64,000 bases of DNA, from positions 682,001-746,000 of the forward strand of contig CP019454.1 of NCBI GenBank assembly GCA_002951815.1, given 5' to 3'. This DNA is from Sulfobacillus thermotolerans (GTDB lineage: Bacteria > Bacillota > Sulfobacillia > Sulfobacillales > Sulfobacillaceae). Each line of letters starts with the position of its first letter. Within the stretch, counting starts at the first letter, position 1. The translations under genes were made by a program, and so were the position numbers. The notes below the pieces were generated by a model that saw nothing but the letters and a program-made list of their open reading frames with translations, ran no database searches and was not told the origin of the DNA. Below, in pieces: positions 52,614 through 61,600 of this stretch.

Positions 52614-55369
52614 TGGGTGTCTGGAGGCTCTAGGAGGCGTGCTCGAAGACGTAAGATTTCATAGTTGGCTTGGGCGAACGCCACGAGAATTTCAAACCGC
52701 CGAATTTGCGATGCGGAAAATCCTTTGGTATCGCTGCTCGTGATGACCATGAACAAAGGTGTGGGTTCACTCGCGAGGTGCAGGCGAAAGCCGACCAAAC
52801 TATGGATGCCTAATTGCTCGAGCTGAGCCGGTATGTCCGGTCCGTGCATCGCCACCGGAGATGCGGACAGGAGCGTTGGAGGAATCCAATGAGGCGCAAT
52901 CGGAAGACCAAAGCAAGCTAACGGATGAGGAGCCGTAGCATTTTCTGCGATCCAGCCGCCGTTGGCTCGCAGATGCGTCAGCAAGACCCCTGCGATTTGT
53001 TGCCAAAGTTCTTGAATGGTGGTCGCTTGGGGCAAGGTTTTTATGGTGGTGAGCAGCCGATTTGTCTCTTGCTGGGCTTCGCTGACTTGCTGCTGCAACA
53101 AGTTGCGGTCTAATGCCGACGCCAAGGATACAACATAGCTGTCTAGCTCTGCCAGGTGGGGGGACAGCGTTCCTGGCGTGGCTGATCCAATCACCAGCAC
53201 AAGATTGTGAGATGGTAGAGGAATGGCCGAACAGCAGGCAGGGTTTTTGAGGGCGTCTGGGCTCGAGTCGTCGCTGAGAACAAGCGGTTGGCGGATGCCG
53301 GTCTTAAGGGCCTGCTCGAGAGCCTTTTGGTATAAGGGGGTACTCAGATGCTTAGTAAAGGCGGTGTGGTAATCAGGCGACGGCGTTTGGATGGCTAAGG
53401 GCACAAAATGTCCCTGGTGCTGTTCGACAATGCTTACGAAGGGATAGGGGCCAAAATCGCTGACGGTGGCCACAAGCAGTTGAACGAGGTCGTCACGGGT
53501 ATCTAAGGTGTTCATGGCAGCCAAGCCGCGGGCCATGATCTCTTGGCGACGTGCGTGAGCTTCGCTGGCTAGAGTGCTTAAGGAGCGTTCAATCAGCGCC
53601 GTCGCTAAAGAGCTTAAAGCCTGCAGGCGTCTAATGCGGCCGGGGGTGAATCCTCCGATTTGGCTGTGATAGACTTTCAAAATGCCGAGGAGTTCTCCTT
53701 GCGACACCAAAGGAAATCCTGCTGTGGATTTAATCCCACTATCGAGCATTTCATTCAACCATGGGTTAAGCATGGGCTCGCTGGCAATGTTGGGGATAAT
53801 GAGGGCTTGTTGATTGCGAACTATCAATCCCACAGGTCCTTGGCCATCTTGCGTGCTGGGATCCCACAGATCGGCAGCGGGCAGATCGAAGCGTTGGCCA
53901 TCGGCTGTGACGCAATGCAGCTGTTGTGCTTGTAAAATACCAATCCAACCTTCATGGCCGCCCGTAACGGCGAGGGCCGCAGCCACCGCCTTAGCGAGCA
54001 AGTGATCTAAATTGGCCGTGTCGGCCAAGGCAGAAATAGCTTCAAATAGCGGTTCTCCGAGTAAACTTTGATCCTCTAAGGATTCTTCACGTTCGGCATA
54101 GCCAAGAGCCAAGGCGAACAGCGACGCGACTCCTTCCGCTAGTTGGATCACATCGGGACGAATTTGATCGGGCTCATAATATCCCAGGTGTAAAAGGCCC
54201 CAGCATCCGAGGTTGTCGCAAACAGGCACGGCGATCTGTGATTCCAAGGGGAAGTGTTGGGGGTAGGGTCCGAGTGCATGGATTGCTGCGCGCTGGAAGA
54301 TCACGGGTTTACGTTTATGCAAAGCCTCCAATAGGCTAGGAGACTCGGAATTGATGAGGCGATTGTAATTCGTGACCTCTTGGGGGTTTAAAGGAAGTGT
54401 TGACTCGAAATAGTGAAGGCCTTCGCTATCGGCGTTATAGAGAGCGGCCACATCGGCCCCTGTCAGGCGCTTGGACAAAGCCAAAAGATGGGTATAGCGC
54501 CCTTCACCTTGTGCCATGCCACGAACCATGCGTCGAGCCGAACTCAGGAGGCTGTCGAGCTGATCTTGAGCGGTGGGTCTGACGCGCTGTCGGCTAGCAA
54601 AATGGTGGGCCTCCAAAGCGGTGTGAAAAGCGGGGTGGGGGCGTCCAAGTAAATACCCTTGCCCATATTCCACGCCGATTTCTTTTAGGGTATAGAGTTC
54701 GGCAAACGTTTCAATGCCTTCGGCGATAAGCGAGGTCGCGGCAGTCCGGGATGCGAACCGCGCTGTGCTTTCTAACAGGGCGAATTTTATGGAATTGCGA
54801 TCCACATCACGGACTAAACTCAAGTCAATTTTTGCAAAATCAGGCTGGAGATCCACCAGACGATTCAATCCCGAATAGCCGGACCCGAGGTCATCGAGTG
54901 CAATGCGGACCCCCATTTCCCGGAACGGCTCCAAATATTCTTGGAGCTTGCGGTCACCGCCCGCGACGGTTTCGCGTTCGGAAATTTCCAGGACAATTTG
55001 CCGGGGGTCGATCACAGGATGCTGCTGGAGATGGCGCAAGAACGGCAACGGATGCTCGAGGCTATTGGGAAGAATGTTGATAAACAGGAGATGATCGGGA
55101 CCAAAGCCTACCCTGGTCGCGGCCTGTAGTACAGCGCCAAAGGCTACCTCGTCAAACACTAGCAAGTGGCCGTGCTGTTCAGCCGAGGCGATAAGTGCGG
55201 AAACCTCGATTGGCTCGCCTCCGTCACTTTGGGGACGACTGAGTCCTTCAAATGCTAGGACTGCGCCAGTACGCAGAGAAACGATGGGCTGAAAGACCAC
55301 CTTTATCTGGCGCCTTTGTGACCACTGGTCCCAAACCGTGTGATAGGGCGGCTCCATCTTCTGATTCAA
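52601..55369 (-). CDS. EAL-domain c-di-GMP phosphodiesterase with GAF domains
   Basis: A cytoplasmic protein of about 922 residues: an N-terminal EAL domain (about 20-255), then four GAF-like domains. The EAL active-site residues are all present: EGL in FEGLSRP, N in INILPN, ExxE in LEISERE, DD in DDLGSGYSG (usually DDFGTG), K in FAKIDLS, E in AEGIET and Q in GQGYLLGRP. It should hydrolyse c-di-GMP. The TTG at 55369 follows GGAGGG with eight-base spacing; ATG codons at 55498, 55411 and 55357 have no site. It pairs in function with the GGDEF protein at 42767-45829. Confidence 0.92.
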   Translation of the reverse strand: MNQKMEPPYHTVWDQWSQRRQIKVVFQPIVSLRTGAVLAFEGLSRPQSDGGEPIEVSALIASAEQHGHLLVFDEVAFGAVLQAATRVGFGPDHLLFINILPNSLEHPLPFLRHLQQHPVIDPRQIVLEISERETVAGGDRKLQEYLEPFREMGVRIALDDLGSGYSGLNRLVDLQPDFAKIDLSLVRDVDRNSIKFALLESTARFASRTAATSLIAEGIETFAELYTLKEIGVEYGQGYLLGRPHPAFHTALEAHHFASRQRVRPTAQDQLDSLLSSARRMVRGMAQGEGRYTHLLALSKRLTGADVAALYNADSEGLHYFESTLPLNPQEVTNYNRLINSESPSLLEALHKRKPVIFQRAAIHALGPYPQHFPLESQIAVPVCDNLGCWGLLHLGYYEPDQIRPDVIQLAEGVASLFALALGYAEREESLEDQSLLGEPLFEAISALADTANLDHLLAKAVAAALAVTGGHEGWIGILQAQQLHCVTADGQRFDLPAADLWDPSTQDGQGPVGLIVRNQQALIIPNIASEPMLNPWLNEMLDSGIKSTAGFPLVSQGELLGILKVYHSQIGGFTPGRIRRLQALSSLATALIERSLSTLASEAHARRQEIMARGLAAMNTLDTRDDLVQLLVATVSDFGPYPFVSIVEQHQGHFVPLAIQTPSPDYHTAFTKHLSTPLYQKALEQALKTGIRQPLVLSDDSSPDALKNPACCSAIPLPSHNLVLVIGSATPGTLSPHLAELDSYVVSLASALDRNLLQQQVSEAQQETNRLLTTIKTLPQATTIQELWQQIAGVLLTHLRANGGWIAENATAPHPLACFGLPIAPHWIPPTLLSASPVAMHGPDIPAQLEQLGIHSLVGFRLHLASEPTPLFMVITSSDTKGFSASQIRRFEILVAFAQANYEILRLRARLLEPPDTHQAP

Positions 55370-55524
55370 ATGTTCATCCCTCCAGACAACCTCCAAGCGC
55401 TCATTGTCCATAAGTTTCGTGCCGTCGCCTGAAACTCCTGCTTTAAATGGCCAATAATTCCCTCTAGGGTTGTATGAGGGTTTGCGTTCGCAATCCATTC
55501 GCGGTAATATTGCTCTGAGAGAAT

Positions 55525-55742
55525 ATTGCGTACGCTCTATGAGAGAAGATCCCGGAAAGGTAGACAGGGTTCCAGAGAATCGGTGGTTGGTGTGAGCCGA
55601 TCCCTCCTATTTTTCTTCTCGCTTCTGGAGAGCTCGGATTCAGCCCGTTACCGCTGGTCAAAGAGAGCACAATCGTTGTGCTAAGTTGGGTGGTACCGCG
55701 GGTTAACGCTCGTCCCTTACGTGAAATAAGGGGCGTTTTTTA
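55525..55742 (+). promoter_or_regulatory. T-box leader controlling leuS (specifier CTC)
   Basis: Stem I includes CCAGAGAATCGGTGG and GGTGTGAGCC. The likely specifier is CTC (55618-55620), a leucine codon, followed after six bases by GGAG. The T-box TGGGTGGTACCGCGG lies at 55687-55701. Terminator arms AACGCTCGTCCCTTA (55705 on) and TAAGGGGCGTT precede a T-run at 55736-55741. Uncharged tRNA-Leu should turn leuS on. Confidence 0.92.
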
Positions 55743-55759
55743 ATTGGAGGAGACACGAG

Positions 55760-58237
55760 ATGATGAAGACCGACGAAACTCCGGCCGAAACCGTTTACAA
55801 TCCCGATCGATACAGTGTCAGGTTGGTGGAAAGCAAATGGCAGAAGGCTTGGGAAGAGGCTCGTTTGTATGAAACGCAATTTTCGGACCGGCCGAAGTTC
55901 TATTGCTTAGAGCAATTTCCATATCCATCAGGCCATTTGCACATGGGGCACGTGCGGGTTTATACATTGGGAGATGTGATTGCACGTTTTCGGCGTATGG
56001 CGGGATATAACGTTTTACACCCCATGGGATGGGATGCATTTGGGATGCCAGCTGAAAATGCAGCGATTAAGAATGGCGTACCTCCTAGGGTTTCGACCTT
56101 GGCCAATATAGCCTATATGAAACAGCAGATGCAGCAAATGGGCTTGTCTTTCGATTGGTCGCGTGAAGTGACAACGTCGGAACCGGAATATTATCGGTTT
56201 ACCCAAGAACTGTTTCTGTTGTTTTTTGAACGCCACCTCGCGTATCAAAAAGCGGGTGCGGTTAATTGGTGCCCGACTTGTGAAACCGTGTTAGCGAATG
56301 AACAGGTGGAAGATGGGCTCTGTTGGCGATGCGATTCGGTTGTCGTCAAACGGGATTTAACGCAGTGGTATTTTCGCATTACCGACTACGCGGAACGTTT
56401 GTTAGCCGATTTGGAAGGGCTGGACTGGCCGCAAGAAATTAAAGTCCAGCAATTTAACTGGATTGGCAAGAGCATTGGAGCGGAAGTGGTCTTTGACGTG
56501 GCGCAGTCATCTCACACCATTGCGGTGTTCACGACACGGCCAGACACGCTATTTGGGGCGACCTACATTGTGATTGCCCCAGAACATCCGCTTGTCGAAG
56601 CATTGATCGCGGACTATGCAGAAAAAGAACAGGTTCGGACGTTCATTGCGGAAGAGCGGATTCACAGCGATATTGAGCGCACGGCGGAGAACACCGAGAA
56701 ACGGGGAATTTTTACTGGAGCTTATGCTATTCATCCCTTGACAGGGGAGCAAGTGCCCATTTGGATTGCCAACTATGTCTTGGGGGATTATGGCACGGGC
56801 GCTGTCATGGGAGTGCCAGCACATGACCAGCGGGACTTCTTGTTTGCGAAAAAATACGGATTGCCGATTAAAACCGTAATCACATCGGCCGGTAGAGACA
56901 CTGCGGGAGAAGAAGCGTATACAGGTCCGGGGATCTTAGTCGATTCCGGGCCATTTACGGGGCTTGATAACCAGCAGGCTAAAGAACGCATTGCAGAGGA
57001 GCTCAACGCCCGGGGCAAAGGGGGCGTGCGGGTGAGTTACCGCATGCGCGACTGGTTAATCTCGCGCCAGCGCTATTGGGGCGCTCCTATTCCAATTATC
57101 CATTGCCCGACGTGCGGAGCAGTTCCTGTGCCCAAAGAAGACTTGCCGGTCTTGCTGCCCGAAAACGTGACGTTTACCGGAAAAGGTGCCTCGCCTCTGG
57201 CAGGTGCTGAAGACTGGGTCAACACGGTCTGCCCCATCTGCCACCAGCCTGCGCGGCGAGAAACGGATACGATGGATACCTTTGTGGACTCGTCATGGTA
57301 TTACTATCGGTTTACCTCGCCGCAAGCCCAGGAGCCCTTTAGACCAGAAGATGCGGCGTACTGGATGCCGGTCGATGAGTACGTTGGTGGCAAAGAGCAT
57401 GCCGTCTTGCATTTGTTGTACTCGCGGTTCTTCACCAAAGTCCTCTATGACGCAGGGCTAGTTCCCGTGTCGGAGCCGTTTTCCCGCCTTTTAGCCCAAG
57501 GCATGGTCGTCTATGACGGCGCCAAAATGTCGAAATCCAAGGGCAATACCCTGAGCCCCGAGAACATCATGCAAGAGTGGGGAACCGATGCCACGCGTGT
57601 GTTTATGCTCTTTGCGGCTCCGCCAGATAAGGACTTTGAATGGTCGCATCAAGGGGTGGAGGGTGCTTACCGCTTTTTGCAGCGGGTCTATCGCTTGGTG
57701 GTGCGCTCCAGGGTCCAACAACCCGTATCGCCGGATGTGGTGCAGCAGTCGGAGGAAAAGATTAATAAGGCCGTACACCGAGCCGTTAAGAAGATTACGG
57801 AGGATGTTCGCGACCGCCGTGCATTTAATACTGCCATTAGCACGCTGATGGAATTGACCAATACCCTATATCAGGATTTAGAGATGGTGCCGACTCAGGC
57901 CCAGATCGAGGCGCTCGATGTGCTTGTGCGGTTGTTGGCACCCTTCGCTCCTCATTTGGCCGAAGAGTTGTGGGAGTCCTTAGGGCATGAATCAAGCGTG
58001 CATTGGGCAGCGTGGCCGACGTATGAGGAGCGTTGGCTAAAGGATGATGTGGTGACGATTGCGTTGCAAATCAATGGCAAAGTCCGGAGTCGGATGACGG
58101 TGCCCACCGCAGCGGATGCCGATACGCTTTCACACCTGGCGCTGGAAGACGAAAAAATTCAAGAGCTCGTGGCGGGTCACAGCCTGGTGAAGGTCATTGC
58201 CATACCGGGGAGGCTTGTCAACGTGGTGATCCGGTGA
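55760..58237 (+). CDS. leuS: Leucine--tRNA ligase
   Basis: A class I synthetase charging tRNA-Leu. The 825-residue enzyme has the HIGH motif PYPSGHLHMGHVRVYTLGD, the editing domain with TTRPDTLFGATYIV, zinc-type CPTC/CPICH cysteines, the WYYYRF and DEYVGGKEHAVLHLLYSR stretches, KMSKS as AKMSKSKGNTLSP, and a C-terminal anticodon-binding domain ending in the VIR fold. Full length. GGAGGAG lies before the ATG. The gene is under T-box control and ends in a GTGA overlap with the next small gene. Confidence 0.97.
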   Translation: MMKTDETPAETVYNPDRYSVRLVESKWQKAWEEARLYETQFSDRPKFYCLEQFPYPSGHLHMGHVRVYTLGDVIARFRRMAGYNVLHPMGWDAFGMPAENAAIKNGVPPRVSTLANIAYMKQQMQQMGLSFDWSREVTTSEPEYYRFTQELFLLFFERHLAYQKAGAVNWCPTCETVLANEQVEDGLCWRCDSVVVKRDLTQWYFRITDYAERLLADLEGLDWPQEIKVQQFNWIGKSIGAEVVFDVAQSSHTIAVFTTRPDTLFGATYIVIAPEHPLVEALIADYAEKEQVRTFIAEERIHSDIERTAENTEKRGIFTGAYAIHPLTGEQVPIWIANYVLGDYGTGAVMGVPAHDQRDFLFAKKYGLPIKTVITSAGRDTAGEEAYTGPGILVDSGPFTGLDNQQAKERIAEELNARGKGGVRVSYRMRDWLISRQRYWGAPIPIIHCPTCGAVPVPKEDLPVLLPENVTFTGKGASPLAGAEDWVNTVCPICHQPARRETDTMDTFVDSSWYYYRFTSPQAQEPFRPEDAAYWMPVDEYVGGKEHAVLHLLYSRFFTKVLYDAGLVPVSEPFSRLLAQGMVVYDGAKMSKSKGNTLSPENIMQEWGTDATRVFMLFAAPPDKDFEWSHQGVEGAYRFLQRVYRLVVRSRVQQPVSPDVVQQSEEKINKAVHRAVKKITEDVRDRRAFNTAISTLMELTNTLYQDLEMVPTQAQIEALDVLVRLLAPFAPHLAEELWESLGHESSVHWAAWPTYEERWLKDDVVTIALQINGKVRSRMTVPTAADADTLSHLALEDEKIQELVAGHSLVKVIAIPGRLVNVVIR

Positions 58238-58497
58238 GAACGGCCCTAGCGCTCATTATCGCCGCCACTTCGGCCATCGTCGGCGCGATAGTGGTGCGCG
58301 CCAGACGACCAACAGGGCCGGTACCGATGGGGTGGGTCATGACCGTGGCGGCTTTAGGGGCTCTTGTGGCGGAAGTATCCACGATATTGTGGGTAGGGCC
58401 ACCACGCGGCGTGTGGCAGCCAGCTATCGGTGGGGTGCTCATTGGGGTGATGGCCGGAATTTTTTCGGCACGTAATAAAAAGCCCCCGAAAGAATAG
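58234..58497 (+). CDS. Small membrane protein coupled to leuS
   Basis: An 87-residue protein with three hydrophobic helices (TALALIIAATSAIVGAIVV, VMTVAALGALVAEVSTILWV, AIGGVLIGVMAGIF) and a lysine-proline-rich end. I recognise no family. The GTG at 58234 overlaps the leuS stop (GTGA), so it is translated by coupling and shares T-box control. A terminator follows at once. Confidence 0.65.
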   Translation: MRTALALIIAATSAIVGAIVVRARRPTGPVPMGWVMTVAALGALVAEVSTILWVGPPRGVWQPAIGGVLIGVMAGIFSARNKKPPKE

Positions 58498-58522
58498 AAG
58501 GCCCCAGGGGCCTTCTATTTTG
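58493..58522. terminator. Terminator shared by leuS operon and hsp20
   Basis: AATAGAAGGCCCC (58493-58505) pairs with GGGGCCTTCTATT (58507 on), followed by TTT on the plus strand and preceded by A-rich sequence. It can serve both convergent transcripts. Confidence 0.85.
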
Positions 58523-58533
58523 TTAGTTGTGGA

Positions 58534-58935
58534 TTAGTGAGCGTTAATGCTGATCCGTTTACGCCGTCCTGTGGCCTTATACACAGTGACCCGCAAGAGG
58601 CCATAGGTATAATCAGCTTGGGCGGTTTCGGGATCGACTTCTGTAGGAAATCCAATGACTGCGTGAAATTCTTCGCCTGCACGCTTGTCATTCTCGAGCG
58701 GCGAGGCGGGGAATGTCCCCTTAACGCTGATGGATTGGTCATCCACCTCAATATTGACGTTGTCGGGGTTTACACCGGGCAACTCAAACTCGGCCATGTA
58801 GCCATTTTCAATTTGATGCAAATGGGTCCGCGGCCGCGTGTTGTCCAAGTTCCAATCATCTCGCACTTGACTCCACATCCGTGACATATTTTCACGGAAA
58901 TGATCCACATCAGTGGGATCCCAACGCATAAGCAT
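58534..58935 (-). CDS. Small heat shock protein Hsp20
   Basis: A 133-residue alpha-crystallin family chaperone that binds unfolding proteins without ATP. The core domain starts GYMAEFELPGVNPDNVNIE, contains VKGTFPASP and the GLLRVTVYK strand, and the C-terminal I-x-I type motif is RISINAH. The N-terminal arm has MRWDPTDVDHFRENMSRMW. The ATG at 58935 follows GGAGGTGA; a long upstream extension in frame has no conserved sequence and is not counted. I saw no CIRCE or clear promoter upstream. Confidence 0.93.
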   Translation of the reverse strand: MLMRWDPTDVDHFRENMSRMWSQVRDDWNLDNTRPRTHLHQIENGYMAEFELPGVNPDNVNIEVDDQSISVKGTFPASPLENDKRAGEEFHAVIGFPTEVDPETAQADYTYGLLRVTVYKATGRRKRISINAH

Positions 58936-59162
58936 AAGCGTCACCTCCACGCATAGTATGTCCTCTGGCGTAAAATATCTTGCAGGCTTACCGTTTACAT
59001 GAAATGGCAGAATTTTTATGGCTTGGTATCGCGCGATCCTAACAGAATTCGTCAAAATCTTGCCCAAACGGGCAGGAGATTTGCCAAGAACTGTCGTATA
59101 ACACCAATACCATAGAGATGCCTTTTGCATCGTGATTGCTTGACGACGGGAGATGCCTCAGC

Positions 59163-60437
59163 GTGCCGCATACTTTTCATATTTTGCCTCATATTCATCT
59201 GACCAATGATTTTATGGTGCGCAAGGAGGTTTTGGAAAATCTACCTGTGCCCTTGATTTTTGTCTCGACCACCAAAGAAATTATCTGGAAAAATCGCTTG
59301 GCGGACTGGCTAGATCTCAGTCAAGACACACGCAAGGGATTGTTAGCGCTAATTGGAAAAAGTCGTACAGCGAAGGCGTTTGCGTCGGTAAAACTCTTCT
59401 CGGGTGTGGAGGTGCTTTTGCAGAGTCAACCCGTTCACTCCTTGACAGGGTCGGTCGAAGGCTATTTAGTGTGGGCCTCTGACAATTTATCCGGGTTGGC
59501 CGGAGACTTTTTAGAGACAGGTCTTGCCGTGGCCGAAAATGGCCACTTTATTTTAGTCAATGCAGTCGCTCGGAATGTTTTAGGTTTAGAGACAGCCAAT
59601 GCGCATTGGAATGCCGTCGACTGGCTACCGCCATGGCATGTGGCGATGCGGCGGGGACACCGGACGCTGTTTGCATTGACGCGGGACGAATTTGAGATTC
59701 GGGTCCATGCCCATTACCCTTGGGTCATGTTGGAAGCGATTCCCGTACCTATCATTGATAATGACCGCATTTCGGTGCAATTTGCGTCTGCGATGATGCA
59801 TGAGGTGCGTAATCCCTTGTCGGCGCTTAGCGGCTACATCGAGCTGGCTCAAATGCAGCTGCCACCGGGGCCAGTTCGCGACCATCTCGACCGCGCCATG
59901 GCGGAAGTGGACCGTTTGTCTAGGATGACGGCCGATTTTATGTCCTTGTCGCGCAGTACGGAGCTGCATAAGCAGTGGTGCCATATCGCTTCGTTAGTGG
60001 AAAAGGCATGGACGATAGCCCAAGCGGGCGAGAAACGCGAACATACCGTGGAACTGCACGTGGATCTTAATGCACAAGACCGAGTGTTTGGGGACCCGGA
60101 CCGTCTTGAGCAGATTTTGATTAACGCCCTGAAAAATGCGGTCGAGGCGTTTTCTGGGCCTGGGATTATTACCGTCTCCATGCACCGCGATGTGGACGGA
60201 CAGCATCTGGTCATTGCCGATAATGGACCAGGGATGCCCGATGAGGTGATGGAGACCTTGTTTGTCAAGAGGCGTACGACGAAGGCGCATGGACACGGTT
60301 TGGGGCTTTTGATTATTAAGCAGTTGGCCGAAGGCCATGGCGGGGTGGTGCAGGTCACGACCGAAAAAGGGCAGGGAACGGCGATTACCGTAACCCTCCC
60401 TTATCCTAATGACGAAGCTATTTTAGACCCGGGGTAG
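59163..60437 (+). CDS. Orphan sensor histidine kinase with PAS-like domain
   Basis: A kinase of about 424 residues with no membrane helix. The N-terminal half looks PAS-like (LENLPVPLIFVSTTKEIIWKN). The H-box is MMHEVRNPLSALSGYIELAQ, N-box LINALKNAVEAF, G1 ADNGPGMPDE and G2 GHGLGLLIIKQL, all intact. No response regulator gene is adjacent. That architecture, like KinA/KinB-type kinases, would suit a Spo0 phosphorelay, and a Spo0B-like protein is encoded at 35801; the link is inferred. GTG at 59163 after GGGAG is preferred over TTG at 59136 and ATG at 59214. Confidence 0.88.
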   Translation: MPHTFHILPHIHLTNDFMVRKEVLENLPVPLIFVSTTKEIIWKNRLADWLDLSQDTRKGLLALIGKSRTAKAFASVKLFSGVEVLLQSQPVHSLTGSVEGYLVWASDNLSGLAGDFLETGLAVAENGHFILVNAVARNVLGLETANAHWNAVDWLPPWHVAMRRGHRTLFALTRDEFEIRVHAHYPWVMLEAIPVPIIDNDRISVQFASAMMHEVRNPLSALSGYIELAQMQLPPGPVRDHLDRAMAEVDRLSRMTADFMSLSRSTELHKQWCHIASLVEKAWTIAQAGEKREHTVELHVDLNAQDRVFGDPDRLEQILINALKNAVEAFSGPGIITVSMHRDVDGQHLVIADNGPGMPDEVMETLFVKRRTTKAHGHGLGLLIIKQLAEGHGGVVQVTTEKGQGTAITVTLPYPNDEAILDPG

Positions 60438-61584
60438 TCGGATCTTCGCTGCTCACGCGCAGTTTGCGTACGGTTTTCTTTCGCAGGAGTCCCATGATGA
60501 TTACAAGGATTGGAATGGTGGTTAAATAAATCAGTCCAATAGGGATTAGATATTGCTGGGTGATGTAGTCGCTAATCGCAGCATTGGGGATCAGCATAGA
60601 GATAATCCACACAATGGTGGCGCCTAACAGTAGTAGGTAGCGATAAGCCCCTACCGATCTTATCGATAGCAGCGCCGCCAAATCGTGGGCCGTACACCAT
60701 AGCCGTACGGCCATGAATCCGAGTACGGCGATCGTCCATAGGACAATGACCAGACTACCCCATTTATCAATAAAGAATCCCGATATTTCCACAATTCGCA
60801 TCAGGTTGACCATAGGCCAACGCATTAAGGGGATATAGGCAGGGCCAAATGTGGCAATGCTCACCTCGTACATAATCGTGAGAATGCCAATCATCAGTGC
60901 AAGGCCTCCGTAGGCATAATATTCCGCCGCTTTTCTGTCTTCGTTGCGAATAAACGGATATAGCGTGATACTTACCTCGAATCCAATGAAAATGAAGTAT
61001 TGGCGATAGCTTCCTTGAAGCAGAGGAATGAATTGGATATTTGTAGGAGGTAACAAGAGTGTGGTGTGTCGCATGACACTTCCGGCGACCATGAGAGTAG
61101 CGATTGATAGAATGACCATAGGGATGTATCCGGCTTGCAGCACGCGCGCAAGCGTGGCTGCACCCGACCATGCCATATACAGACTGGCGAGCATAAGAGA
61201 TGCGATGATCGCCCAGGCCGGTGTACCGCTGAGAAAATCGTTGTCAAACAAGGATGTGAATTCCACCACCATGACGACGGCTAGAAGCAAGTGATATGCT
61301 ATCGTCACCAATCCTAGAAGCAGCCCAACAGGTTTAGACAATAGTTGGGAGGAAAATTCCCCAAACGTCTCATTAGGCACTATGTGACTCATGGCGAAAC
61401 TTAACGCCATGAGTCCGAAAGTAATTGCGCCGTCGAGCCAAAGACCCCAAATACCGTCGCGCCCAGCTGAAGTGACTAGTTCTCGGGGAAAATAAAAGAC
61501 TCCCATGGCCATGTAGCCGGCCGTCACCATGGTTCCAAATTGTAGTCCCGAAATGCGTGGAAGTCTCTCGTGAGCGTTATTCAT
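60418..61584 (-). CDS. gerKB: Spore germination permease-like protein, GerB family
   Basis: The B subunit of GerA-type germinant receptors is an APC-fold membrane protein that binds germinants. The 388-residue protein has ten hydrophobic helices; MAMGVFYFPRELVTSAGRDG is the helix-1 region and FIGFEVSITLYPFI a conserved later stretch. GAGGAGG precedes the ATG at 61584. It is the last gene of the minus-strand gerKA-KC-KB operon. Its 3' end overlaps the histidine kinase gene by 20 bases. The gerK label denotes family only. Confidence 0.9.
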   Translation of the reverse strand: MNNAHERLPRISGLQFGTMVTAGYMAMGVFYFPRELVTSAGRDGIWGLWLDGAITFGLMALSFAMSHIVPNETFGEFSSQLLSKPVGLLLGLVTIAYHLLLAVVMVVEFTSLFDNDFLSGTPAWAIIASLMLASLYMAWSGAATLARVLQAGYIPMVILSIATLMVAGSVMRHTTLLLPPTNIQFIPLLQGSYRQYFIFIGFEVSITLYPFIRNEDRKAAEYYAYGGLALMIGILTIMYEVSIATFGPAYIPLMRWPMVNLMRIVEISGFFIDKWGSLVIVLWTIAVLGFMAVRLWCTAHDLAALLSIRSVGAYRYLLLLGATIVWIISMLIPNAAISDYITQQYLIPIGLIYLTTIPILVIIMGLLRKKTVRKLRVSSEDPTTPGLK

Positions 61585-61600
61585 GTGGACCTCCTCGTGG

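Noticed and set aside
58936-59130. 65-residue N-terminal extension of Hsp20
   Set aside because: Not conserved in the family; a good ribosome binding site supports the ATG at 58935.
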